From assembly GCA_026770025.1 (NCBI GenBank), contig JAMXDE010000055.1:186001-250000 (forward strand): a stretch of 64,000 nt of DNA, given 5' to 3'. Position numbers and translations under genes: made by a program. This stretch comes from Craspedostauros australis. Lineage: Eukaryota > Bacillariophyta > Bacillariophyceae > Mastogloiales > Achnanthaceae. Under the pieces are notes generated by a model that worked only from the letters and a program-made list of their open reading frames with translations, had not been told where the DNA came from and did no database searches. Each line of letters starts with the position of its first letter. Position 1 is the first letter of the stretch. Of this stretch, positions 33,175 to 44,200 are shown one piece after another.

Positions 33175-35236
33175 ATGTCGCAATCCAAGATCCTTCTTTA
33201 TGTCGCTCTGGTCGTGGCACTCGGCGCGCAAAGGGGCGATGCCAGACACCACCACCAGCATCAACATCAGCAACACCAGAGCCATCACGGATTGCATGGT
33301 CTGAGTGCGCTGAATGGATGGTTCCGCAGATTGAGAGGAGGGTCTTCGAACGGTCCTGGCGGTCCACCATCGGATCACGATGATCAGAGGTACACGAATG
33401 CTCGTGGCAATCCCAATTACGGCAACGGGATGCCACCCCATGATCTCCCGTACGGGGATGACGGCGACGACCATGATGCTCCGCACTACTCCAATGACAT
33501 GGGCCCGCCACCGTTGCCACAGTACGGTCAGCAACAACCGCAACAGCAGCACCCGCAGCAGCATCATGGCGGATACAGTCAGCAACAGCCCCCACCACAT
33601 CCGCAGTCGTCGCAATCGCAATCGCAATACTACGACAGCCCTCCGCCACCGCCACCGGGCAGTTACGATCAGCATGGCATGATGTATGACGATGATGCGC
33701 CACCTCCTCCTCACCATCATCACGATCAGCCTCCGTTCCCGCCCACATCTCAGATGGACGAAGATGCGGCTGCATCGTCCGGGATGGATTGGGCGGAGAA
33801 TGCGGGCTCGACGAAGGATGCCGCCATGGACATGACCGACTTCGACAAGGAGTACATTCTCAAGGGACTCGCCAAGCTGTACAAGAAGAAGATCCTGCCG
33901 TTGGAGAAGTCGTCCAAGTACGGCCACTTTCACAGTCCGCCTTTGTCGTCGAGTGATTTCGTCGCGCCGCCGATGGTTCTATTGTTGGGGCAGTACAGGT
34001 GGGTGTGTTTGTAACTTGTGTGTGCGTGTGTGTTGATGGCCGTGATGATGGCCGTCATAATGGCTATAGCTACGATGATAGCGATATCTGTGTCAGTGTC
34101 AGTGGCGCTGCTTGCTGTTGACGCCAATGCAATCATGACTGTTGTGATTGCACCCCACATACATGCACACGTGCAATACTATATTCGACACTAACCACCT
34201 CACCGCCACCATCCATCCCTACAACTTATTGAGCAGCGTCGGAAAGACCTCGTTTATTCGGTACCTGATCGGACGAGACTTTCCCGGCATCCGTGTGGGG
34301 CCAGAACCAACGACGGACCGGTTCACGTCCGTGCTGTGGGGCCACAGCGACAAGATCGTGCCAGGGGCGGCGCTGTGCTCCCAGCTGGATCGTCCCTTCA
34401 CGGGGTTGGGCCCATTCGGCAACAACTTTCTGTCCCGGTTCGAAGGCGTGGAGCTGGACATGCCCATCCTGCACAACATCACGCTAGTGGACACGCCGGG
34501 CATCCTGTCCGGACAGAAGCAGCGCTCCCGAAACTACGACTACGACGGCGTGATGAAATGGTTCGGCGAACGCGCCGATCTCGTGGTGATAATGTTCGAC
34601 GCGAACAAGCTGGACATCTCAGACGAGCTGAAGCGCGTGATGGAGCTGTTCATCCCGCACCTGGACAAGGTCCGCATCGTGCTGAACAAAGCCGACAGCA
34701 TCTCCACGCAGCAGCTGATGCGCGTGTACGGCGCGCTGATGTGGTCGCTGGGCAAGGTGATGAACACCCCCGAGGTGTGCCGCGTGTACATGGGATCGTT
34801 CTGGGACGCCCCGCTGCAGTGCACGGAGCAGGCCGAGCTGCTGCAGAACGAGGAGATGGATCTGCTGCAGGATGTGATGCGGTTGCCGCAGCAGGCCGTG
34901 ATGCGTCGCATCAACGAGCTGGTGAAGCGCGCCCGCAGCGTGAAGGTGCACGCCTACATCATTCATTACCTGCGCAAGCAGCTGCCGTACACGTTCGGAA
35001 GGAAGGAGAAGCAACGTCGGTTGATCGGGCGGTTGGAATCGGAGTTCACGGCCGCGGCGCGGCGGTACGGATTGCCGAAAGGTGACTTTCCGCCCATCGG
35101 TCCCTTCAAGCAGGCCCTGTTGGAGATCAAGGATCTGAGCGAATTCCCCAAGCTGGACAAGAAGCTGGTGAAGGAGATGGACCGTGTCTTCTCGGTGGAC
35201 ATTCCGGAGTTGCTGGAGAAGGCGAAGAATCATTGA
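33175..35236 (+). CDS. EHD-type dynamin-like ATPase with signal peptide and without an EH domain
   Basis: EHD proteins are dynamin-related ATPases that oligomerise on and remodel membranes. Exons 33175-33998 and 34237-35236 (intron 33999-34236) give 607 residues. The intron splits the Ser275 codon of the P-loop GQYSVGKTSF (272-281). DTPG is at 360-363 and NKAD at 425-428, and flanking EHD signatures are clear: KGLAKLYKKKILPLEKSSKY before the P-loop, PEPTTDRF after it, and GSFWDAPLQC. Animal EHDs end in a C-terminal EH domain and plant homologues carry it N-terminally; here the chain stops soon after the helical domain and no EH domain is seen at either end. The N-terminus is odd too: a signal peptide (MSQSKILLYVALVVALGAQR) and about 200 residues rich in His, Gln and Pro. 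ATG 33139 is an alternative start, but 33175 places the hydrophobic segment at the N-terminus. Confidence 0.9.
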
Positions 35237-35562
35237 TAAGGGTGGCGATGGTGATGGAATGATAAGATCTGGTAAAGCAACCGCGAGTAGAGCAGCCTTC
35301 AAACAACTCTTCTGCAATAGGAACTTCGAATATTCTTTCTCTCGAGAGAAGGGAGCGGAGAGCAAGTGCGCTTGAAGGCCAACTGATCTAGAAAGAGAGA
35401 GAGAGAGTAGAGTGCACTACTTTACGCAGTGTTGGTTTGTTTCGTGCGTTTGATGATTGCGTTTACCCTATTCGTTTACAGTTGCGCCACAATAGTGTGA
35501 CTACACCATGGTATTGCAGAGTGGAGCATTCTATGGCATCGTGCGTACGTACGTAGTCCAGT

Positions 35563-36047
35563 CTAATCCGCCTTGACAGCTGGCTCATCGGAGATGATGT
35601 ACTCCGGTGGCTTCTCGATGGATGTGAGCTCGTAGATGATTGGCTTTCTGTTGATGTCGGATGGGCGAGACTTGCGTGGTCTCTTGGACTTGGCCCATTT
35701 CGCGGCCTTGTCATTGACGTGCTTGGCGAAGCAGACGCTGTGGTGTTACGTGTGTGGAACATGCGTGCATGGATGTGGTGGAGGGAAGATAATATAATAG
35801 AAAGAAGAGCATGGTCAGCATTTAGTTGATGTGATGGAGTGATGGCCCACTGCCTTTCAGAGGACGTCCTATCACAGACATCACCGTGCCAGTCAACGAT
35901 GTTGATGCTAACATTGACGCTAACATTGATGCTAACATTGACGATAACATTGACGTACGTGTTGGTGTCACGGACACCGAATGTGGCCGGGGCGAAGGCG
36001 GAGGCTGCCGCGATGAGGAGGGCGATCAGGAAGATTGTTCGGAACAT
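35563..36047 (-). CDS. Plastid ribosomal protein cL38 (PSRP6-like)
   Basis: Exons 36047-35959 and 35737-35563 (intron 35958-35738, GTACGT...CAG) give 87 residues. The first exon codes for a signal peptide with the plastid-targeting motif ASAFAP (A15-S-A-F18-A-P): MFRTIFLIALLIAAASAFAP. The second exon carries KSKRPRKSRPSDINRKPIIY followed by ELTSIEKPPEY. This matches the K-x-RPRK-x(3)-DI-x-RKP-x(2)-Y core of the plant plastid-specific ribosomal protein 6 (cL38), a small subunit of the large plastid ribosomal particle. The tail ends in acidic residues and PAVKAD. The gene is divergent from the plastid S1-domain gene at 36837. Confidence 0.8.
35904..35951. repeat. 12-bp x 4 minisatellite next to cL38 splice donor
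   Basis: Four 12-bp units GAYGCTAACATT (the last has GATAACATT). On the minus strand the array starts one base after the GTACGT donor of the cL38 intron. Confidence 0.9.
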
Positions 36048-36836
36048 GGTGCTTGTCTGGAGGTATATAACGTGTGGAGTCGAGCAGGAGGATCACAGAA
36101 CTGTTGAGTTGTGCTGATGGCAATGGTGATGGTGACAATGGTGATGGCAGCAGTGTTGCGGGCGAGGTGGTGATTGGTCTTCTCCCGCGATGGCCTTTCG
36201 AGTCTCAAGTCTCCGGAAAGGTTGTTCTCATCAACAACTGCGACAACAACGACCAATACGATGGCCACAAATTAGAGTCCATCCGCCAACCAACAAATCC
36301 AAGCAAAACGAACAACACCGCACAAGCACAGAAAGGAAAGAAAGCAACAGACAGCCGTGTTGGCAGATGGCGACGCGAACCACCCATTTTGCCCGCGTTG
36401 ATGTGTGAGTCAGATGAGTCAACAACGGCAGAAACCTCGTACAATTTGATTGGCAAAGTACGTCAGTTCGCCGTGCGTGATGGAAGGACAGACGCTTTTC
36501 GCCTATCTGTGAAGACCAGCAGATTGCCATCAAGCGATGGCGGTTCTTCGTCTGTGTGTTGTTGTGTGTTGTCTGTTCTGACTCCAATTTGGTGTTGGTG
36601 AGAGATGGGAATTGGAACCCTCTCTCCACCTGTCGTGACATCAGGGGTGAGCGGCGAGTCTGGGTATCTCCGGAGCCGTTCTGATCTGCCATCCACACCA
36701 ACAATCATCGCAACTGCCATCACCACCATCCTCAGCAACATCAGCGGCATCAGCAACATCAGCGACAGCATTCACCACTCTGCGTGCAGCCACAACCTCA
36801 ACACTCCTCCATCAACATCAAATCCCAATAGACATC
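36048..36836. promoter_or_regulatory. Shared divergent promoter region of two plastid translation genes
   Basis: A 789-bp region between the start codons of cL38 (minus) and the S1-domain protein (plus). A TATATAA stretch at 36063-36069 lies only about 16 bases before the cL38 ATG. A T-poor tract (about 36230-36370) reads toward the S1 gene. No open frame in it is supported. Function as a shared promoter is inferred from orientation. Confidence 0.4.
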
Positions 36837-38991
36837 ATGAAGTTCTCCACAACAGCCGTCGCTGCCGTCATCCTCACCATCGGAGGAGCCTCTGCCTTCT
36901 CCACCGCAGGTACGAACTACGACCACAGCACCAACACTTTGCATACGACCAACCTTCTGGAAGGCTTGTGCGAATGGATCTCGAGTGGTCTCCTGTCCAT
37001 GATCATCAGCAAGCTATTCTGGAGATGTGCGACATGACGTGATGGGTTTCCATCTTGGACAGATACTGGCTCGTGCTCATGCTCGAACCATCCGCTGATA
37101 TCATCGCTCATGGTGTATCTGGGCGTGAGCATGGAGGAGCCATCAAAGCATGACAACATCGGACCTGTGGAGGAGACCGATCGGTCTGGCATCCAAATAC
37201 TCCAACGGATGATCGACAGATGATCGACATGATGCGAACGAGCCTCTTCCTCACACAGCTTTCTCAACATGCCTTGCTTTCGAACGTTGCGATTCATTCA
37301 CATGACACAAACTGGATGTTAAACACTGAATACTAAACACTGGATACTAAACACTGGATACTGTGCGATGGCACATCAACGAACTCCACCAACTCGAACG
37401 CAACGAACGAATTGACGACCTGCGCCATAACGATGGCTATGATCACGACCGTGGCAATCATGATTCCGTGGGCATCCATCATTGCACCCATCATTGCAAC
37501 CTTCAACTGTGTTTTCTCGTTTCTCATGGGAATCATTTCACACATCATGCGATGACGAAATACTTCGCAACCACAACTCTGCCACTGCTTCCATTCGTTC
37601 CATCACAATTCATCGCGACCCATGCACTTGGCATCAACCCACCGACGCAATCCAATCAATCAATTCCATTCCGCTTCATATCGACCAATGCAATACTGCT
37701 CCATGATGCCGACTGAATGTCTAATCCACCAATCTCGAAAAACAACAACTTCGCACGATGACGCAACTACCCACCCAATGAACCAATCAACAAATCCACC
37801 ATTTACATCTGCGACAATGCAACAATGTTACCATACGACTATGCAACCACGTACCCACGTAATCATCCATCAACATGCAATCTCAACATGCAACATCAAA
37901 ATGCAAACATCATCTTCGCACACGACGCAACACAATGAATGCAATATTACCCAACGCCATGTCATGACGACGCACCATACGACGAATATCCAATCACAGG
38001 ACGCCGCGCATTCGCCGTGAGCAGAACTCCGGTCACCAACTCGGTTGTCTCTTTCACTGGAGGACATTACTCAGGATGCAACTGCAATTCTTGCGCCGGA
38101 TCTAGTGCAGCCCTCTTCTCCGCCGTCGAGGAATCCGCCGAGGCCACCGAGGACGACGCCGTCCCAGCCGAGGTTGAGGCCATGGACGGAGTCGAGTCCG
38201 ACCAGGAGGCCCACAACGTCGACAGACCAGCCCGCCAGCAGCTCAAGAAGAAGCGCGCGCCGAAGGGAAAGCCACTCACCGAATTCGAGGCCGGCACCAC
38301 CGTCTCCGGTAAGGTCCGTTCCGTCGCCTCCTACGGTGCCTTCGTCGACATCGGCGCAGCCTCCGACGGTCTCCTCCACATCTCCCAGCTCGCCTCCGGA
38401 TACGTCGCCAGCGTGGGTGACATCGTCAAGGAGGGACAGGAGCTCGAGGTCCGCATCCTCACCATCGACACCGACAAGAACCAGATCGCCCTCAGCCTCA
38501 TCTCCGAGGAGGAGGCCAAGAACCAGGGCCAGCGTCAGCGCCCGCAGAGACAGAACCGCCGCAACGACAGCGCAGCCATCGCCGGACTCGTCGAGAAGGG
38601 TTGGGATGACAATACCTTCGTCGAGGGTACCGTCGTCAGCACCATCGACTTCGGAGCCTTCATCCGCATCGACGCCAGCACCCTCAACAGCGAGGTCGAG
38701 GGAGAGATCGACGGTCTCTGCCACATCTCCTCCCTTTCCGAGGAGCGCATCCGCGATGTCACCGACGTCGTCAACGTCGACGACAAGGTGCAGATCCGAT
38801 TGAAGAGCATCGACGGAAAGAAGGTCTCCCTCACCATCCTCAGCAAGGAGCAGGAGGGCGCCAAGAGCCAGGCCAGAAATGACCGCACCGTCGAGGTCCA
38901 GGGTGCCGCCGATTGGGCCGACCAGCTGGCGATAATCAAGAGTGACATGCCAGAATTCAAGAACAACATCGTCTTCGACCCGAAAAAGTAA
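36837..38991 (+). CDS. Plastid-targeted protein with two S1 RNA-binding domains
   Basis: Exon 1 (36837-36909) codes only for MKFSTTAVAAVILTIGGASA followed by FSTA, a signal peptide with the ASAF plastid-import motif. A 1,090-bp intron (36910-37999, GTACGA...CAG) leads to exon 2 (38000-38991); the total is 354 residues. After a CNCNSC cluster and an acidic stretch (65-100), two S1 OB-folds follow at about 121-193 and 230-306. Key strings are GKVRSVASYGAFVDIGAASD with GLLHISQL, and GTVVSTIDFGAFIRID with GLCHISSL. They resemble the S1 modules of plastid ribosomal protein S1 and of the EF-Ts-linked PSRP7/PETs proteins, but no EF-Ts domain is present. A role in plastid mRNA binding or translation is likely. 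The C-terminal 45 residues (IKSDMPEFKNNIVFDPKK end) are unassigned. Confidence 0.85.
37321..37362. repeat. 14-bp x 3 tandem repeat in plastid S1 gene intron
   Basis: Three copies of AAACACTGGATACT (the first with GAATACT) in the large intron; two junctions create TACTAAAC. Confidence 0.85.
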
Positions 38992-39400
38992 ACTCACAGG
39001 CAAATGCAGATGCAACCTCGACGCATCAGTCAAACAATTAAGTACTCGCAACCATAATATTATAGAGTAGCCCATGGACTCTACCCAAATGAAGAAGAGC
39101 GCTCTTATCTAATGGCTCGCCAGTATCTGTCCAGTCAAGTATTCTCTAATAGATTGCACAGAGTAGAGTATGGTACGCTTCGACTACACCATTCAACGGA
39201 GTTGGATGATGATCTCTACGACTACACTCAATGGAATGTCTACGACGAAAGTCGTGTTTTTGTGTGGAACGACAGGAAGCGCTGAGTGAGCGCACATGCC
39301 AGACATTCTCCTTTCTGTTCTCCTGTTTGTCCACAACACCCAAAGTCGCACTTGTGCAAGTGTGGTCCATAGGTACACTCAACTCAACTGCTATGCTACA
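38992..39400. other. Spacer between plus-strand genes
   Basis: Contains the AT-rich CCATAATATTATAGAG stretch near 39051 and GAGTATGGTACG near 39167. No gene seen. Confidence 0.45.
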
Positions 39401-40861
39401 ATGACAATGACAATGGCAATGACAATGATCTCAGGTATCAGCGACTCTGCCTGCCACGCATCGCACAACCGCAAAGAGGATTGGCAGAAGTGCTGTTCCC
39501 TTGTTCTGGGCTTTGATTGGGTGGATGACTTTGGTGATTCGGAGGGCAAGGATGCCAGCGCGGATTCAGCTGCGGATGCTGATGTCCTCCATGACTCTTC
39601 CATCGTGGAGATCGTCGACTTGGTCGATGATGAAGAAGACGGCGACGAATCAAAGCAGCAGCAGCAAGTGCGACAGTCCGATGACCCTTGGATGCAACAC
39701 GCTCTGCGCATCCAATCCGATCTGCGCCGCATGACTGCGTGGATTCGCAGCAAGAAGTCGTCCTATATTTCCGTGCAGATGCGACAGGAGGAGGCATCCC
39801 TGATCCAATCCACCATCTCCTCCTTCACGGCCATCACGGCCAGCGAGTTGGAGACCTTGCGCAAGATGATTGATTCGACGACCGCAACATTGTCCACGTC
39901 AAACACAATATCAACTGCAGCCGTCTCAAAGGACCTCATGGGACATCGCAACGGCGTCGTTCAGTTCCTGCTCACGGAACTCAAGGAGAACATCGCAGAA
40001 CCCTTCGCGATCTTGCAGAAGCAACGTGCGCGTGCTGCTGTGGAAATCTGGCAGAATCCCTATCAATGCACCCTCTACCAATCCTCGAAGGTCGTCGATC
40101 AGCAATCGCGCATGCTGAGGTTCTTTGAGGAAGATGCTGGAGCCGTTCAGGATCAGAGGTTCCTGCCGCAGGGGACGCTTGCCGAGGAGGAGGATTTCGC
40201 TGCTGCGGATGATGAGTTTGCGGCCATGTACTGCGCGCCGCAGAATGATGCTGGGGAGTCTATATCAGATCTTCCGGTGCCGACGGTTCTGTCAGAGATC
40301 GTGGAACGAAGGCAACATCAGGTGGCACGGGAGGATGCCAAGGTGGAGCCGTTCGGATTCTCCACGATTGACGAAGGTGCCTCGAATGCTGATTCCCGAC
40401 CACAGCAGCTGTCCTTGAAGGCCAAGCCCCTGTTATCGTCTGGAGCAACACCGTCATCATCGGTCTCAACCAACACGCAGAGTCGTCGGCCACAGCAACA
40501 GCAAAACTATTATGAGTACACGCAGGAGGAATCCAAGCAACACTTCGAAGAGCAGCTCGCGCAAGAAGCGGCCTTGCTCACCGTTACAGCGCAGAATGAC
40601 CTCGACAGCGTGCAGCAGGTCGAGACCCGCATGATCGAAATCACAACGCTCATCGGACAGTTCGCCAGTCTCGTCAGCGAACAGCAGGAGGATATCTGGC
40701 AGATCCAGGAATCATCCGCCGAGACCAAGCAGAACATCGACAAGGGGCAGGAGAACCTGGTCGATGCGGCCGATCGGACCAAGCGATCCAAGCACTACAT
40801 GGCAAAATGTATCGTCGCGATGGCCTTCGTGCTCTTGTTCTTCCACACGGTGCGGTGGTGA
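39401..40861 (+). CDS. STX18: Qa-SNARE of the syntaxin 18 / Ufe1 type
   Basis: Syntaxin 18 is the ER Qa-SNARE for retrograde Golgi-to-ER vesicles and pairs with SEC22. This single exon codes for 486 residues from ATG 39401; the open frame has another ATG at 39296, which would add 35 unconserved residues. The C-terminus is diagnostic: QQVETRMIEITTLIGQFASL, then VSEQQEDIWQIQESSAETKQ with the zero-layer Gln, NIDKGQENLVDAADRTKRSK, and the anchor CIVAMAFVLLFFHTV. The N-terminal half has the syntaxin-18 helical domain (HALRIQSDLRRMTAWIRSKK; SYISVQMRQEEASLIQ; FLLTELKENIAEPFAILQKQ). An acidic Asp/Glu-rich patch precedes it, and a Ser/Gln-rich linker joins the two parts. The true N-terminus is uncertain. 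Confidence 0.9.
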   Translation: MTMTMAMTMISGISDSACHASHNRKEDWQKCCSLVLGFDWVDDFGDSEGKDASADSAADADVLHDSSIVEIVDLVDDEEDGDESKQQQQVRQSDDPWMQHALRIQSDLRRMTAWIRSKKSSYISVQMRQEEASLIQSTISSFTAITASELETLRKMIDSTTATLSTSNTISTAAVSKDLMGHRNGVVQFLLTELKENIAEPFAILQKQRARAAVEIWQNPYQCTLYQSSKVVDQQSRMLRFFEEDAGAVQDQRFLPQGTLAEEEDFAAADDEFAAMYCAPQNDAGESISDLPVPTVLSEIVERRQHQVAREDAKVEPFGFSTIDEGASNADSRPQQLSLKAKPLLSSGATPSSSVSTNTQSRRPQQQQNYYEYTQEESKQHFEEQLAQEAALLTVTAQNDLDSVQQVETRMIEITTLIGQFASLVSEQQEDIWQIQESSAETKQNIDKGQENLVDAADRTKRSKHYMAKCIVAMAFVLLFFHTVRW

Positions 40862-41232
40862 TTCAATTTGGAGTGCTCTCATCTCTCTCTCTCTGTCTTG
40901 AACGTACTCCACTCTGCCCTAATCTAATATACTCGAGAGAAATGCGGTCAGTTATGATGTTATATTAGAGCAAAGTTCAGAGCAGGGCCTCTCACATTGA
41001 GTAAAGTATTAGCAGCGTGCTGTCTCCCGAGAGTTCAGCAACGGCAGTCGTAGATTTCAACGCTCTTTTCTCACGGAACAGGAACAGTACTCGTACCCGT
41101 GGTCATACTTCACAAATACTCCAGAGAGCAGAACCATCTTCCCGCAACGATCTGTCTAATTTGTTAGAATTGGATTGAAGAGAATGCGAGTCCTCGTGCG
41201 TTGCGGGCTTTACCCGGTGACGTGGTTTCACG
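40862..41232. other. Convergent 3' spacer
   Basis: Lies between the ends of the syntaxin 18 and SGF29 genes. It includes a (TC)n run near 40881 and AGTACTCGTACC near 41086. Nothing else seen. Confidence 0.5.
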
Positions 41233-44200
41233 CTACAAGAACCCACCGACGTGATCTTCCAAGAATGCATCTTCCAGCGGATCATCGTCCGGATTGGTGA
41301 AATCAAGATCCAGCGCGTCGAAGCTGTCCAATCCACCATCAGACAGCTGCGAAAGCATCATCGTCAGCGCGTCATCCGAATTCGTCCTGGCGCGTTTCGC
41401 ACTGCCGTTACCAGGGCTGCCGGGCGTGCCTGGATTGCTCAGTGGCGGCGACGGCGGCGATGGTGCGGGGTCCGGCGTCTTCCGTTTGCCACCGACCGTG
41501 GGCTTGCTGGAATTGCTGATCGGCACCTTCTGGGATGCCGGGAACTCTTTCGGAACGATCGTCGTCTCCCTTGCGGGGATGTGGCGGTGGGGCACAGATC
41601 CTGTGTGGTCCACCTCTTCGCCATCGAATTCCACGACCACAATGTCATCCTCTCCTTTGCAGAATGTCGTGCTGTCGATCACTGTCGCTGGATACAACGA
41701 TGTGGTGTTGGGATACATGGCATACAGCCGCGTGCCTTTCTTGCACCTATTGTTTGTAATTACACAAGTGGCACATGGCGGAAGCGGACGTGGAACAGAG
41801 AAAGCATGTGAAAAATGAAAGTGCGGCGGATGAGGTCATGTTGTTTCAGCATGCAGATGTTGTTGCCCTCATCAACGCTTCCCCACAGCCGCAGCAACAG
41901 TAGGGCAGAAAATCTTGGTTTACTCTGCCATCATGTGTTGCGTGCCTTCACTGATGATACTCATGGCTGAACAGCCACCAAGCACGAGCATAGAGCACCA
42001 AACATCACACTTACCTTGCCAACCACTCTGCTGCTTCTGAAGTTGATCGTGGCAAGGGCAGCACCAAATTGCGGCTGACCTGCGTCCCCCCGCCGCTGGA
42101 ATCCTCTACGTCCTTGACCAGCACCTTCTCCTTGAAAAGCTTGTCCCGCTTGACCTGCGACAGCTGCAGAAAGTCGAGAGGCTGCACCTGCACACCAGGG
42201 TAATCCTTCATAACGCGGGCGTGGATCCATAGATCGCGGCTGGTGGTTCGCGCAGCCACTAGATCACCCTTTCGCAAGCCACGGAAACGCAGCACGTCGA
42301 CGATGCGGAAGAGGTGGTCGCGTTTGCTGTACAGCCGCTTGCCGGAGGCGTCGAATTCGGACAGCCGAATGGGTGGCTCACCAGAGGGCGGTAGCTTTTT
42401 CTTGCGCGATTTGCGGAGAGTGGAACCGTACGGATTGCTGTACTTCGAGGATGTCTTCTTGGAGGCTGCCGAACTCTTTTGGGCGGACGACGAAGACGAT
42501 GCTGTGGCGGTGGAGGATGATCTCGCACGCTCCGACTGGGACTTGGCTGCGTTCATTGCTGCGCCCTTTCCCTGAGAGTGCGATGCCATGGGGTGGTGCG
42601 GAGGTTGAAAGGATTGTACTGACGTGGGATGCGGTGATGATGATGATGAAGTGACCGGCGACTGCGACTGTGTCTGCATCGGTCTGGGCTGGCCCTGCGG
42701 TGTGAATGGTGCTGATGGCGTGGAACTTCCGTTGCCAGACGACGCCGCAAAACCAGAGTGCATCATGGCGTGCGGCTTGCTGCCGTACTGATGACCCGCA
42801 TGCGCGTTGCTCGACGCCCTCTGTTTTGACGACCCGGGCGTTGCAGCCGTGGATGGATCCTGCTTCAATGCAGGTGGCAAGTAGGGCGCGTGGCGAGGAT
42901 CCAGCTCGACGATGATCCCGCGAATAATGTTCTGCAACGTGACGCAGTAATGCACCCCCGCTTCCATCTCTGTCTTGATCTTCTTGGCCGTCCTGGGATT
43001 CATGACGTCCTTCTTGAGCTGCTCCTCCTCTGCCTGATTGAATGCCTTGCTCTTATCCTTATCCTTCTCTTTATCTTTTTCTTTCTCTTTGTCTTTAGTC
43101 GCCTCCTTGTTAACCTCCTTGCCTACATTTGGGCCGGACGCAGATGCGGCTTTTGGTGTCGGTCCCACCCCAGGCTTGCCTCCAGCAGGCGCGTTGGCAG
43201 CAGCAGCTGCCGCGGCCGCCGCCGTCGACTTCTTGGTCGTCAACGCCAGCTGACGCGCCCTCTGCTTCTTGATCCTCTGTGCCGTGGCGGTCGCACGAAG
43301 GAATCCATTGATCGAATTTCCACCCAGGAGCTGCCGCGTGGCCCACAGCGTCTTATCCCTCCAGTCGCAGTGCGCGAGCAGCTGCCGTTGTTGCGCGTAC
43401 TGCACGGCCGCAGCAGCCCCGACATTGGGGACGTTGAGGGAGGATACGGACTGGCGGTTGCCGGACGAGGTGGAAGCTCTGGAGTTACCAGACGACGCCG
43501 TTTTGGAATTGGGACCGCTCGACGATTTTGCTGATGCAGAAGACGACCCCCTCGCAGATGTTCCGCCAGCACCTGATGCTTTCGAAGATGCTTTGGAGGA
43601 TGCTTTGGACGATGACTTCGACGACGCCTTTGCTGACTTGCTTGATTTGGATGTCGTCGCAGAGACACCATGGCCAGCTGATGACGACGACGACGCCCCC
43701 GCCGATGTGCCCTTGCTGGTCTTCGACGAGGCGGAAGACTTGGAGTATGCCTGCGACCGGTTCCCGCTCTGCTTGATGGGCGAGATGTTGTGCGTGGGCG
43801 GCAACATGGATCCCCTAGAGGACGGGGATGCCATCTGCATGTGGGATCGGGGCATGGTCCCGCCGAAGGAATTTCCGGACGGTGACATCTGTCCTCCATT
43901 TGGATGGTTGGACTGCTGCTGCATCTGCTGCATGTACGTTTGCTGCAGCTGCATCTGGTGCATCATCTGCTGCTTCTGCTGCTGTTGTTGCTGTTGGCTT
44001 CTCTGCTTCTGCTGGCTCCGCTTCTGCTGCTTCTGCCTCGCCTGCTTTTGCTGCTTCTGCTGCTGCGAAGAGGACTTTCCTGACGCCGACGCCGACGCCG
44101 ACGAGGAAGCTGAAGACGGAGGAGGATTGAAGGCATTCTGAAACTGATGCTGCGGCGAAGTCTGCTGCTGCGAACGGTAGTTCTGTGGAACGTACTGCTG

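Noticed and set aside
39296-39400. Upstream in-frame ATG of the syntaxin 18-like gene
   Set aside because: The added residues are hydrophobic and unlike any syntaxin N-terminus; 39401 is preferred, though not certain.
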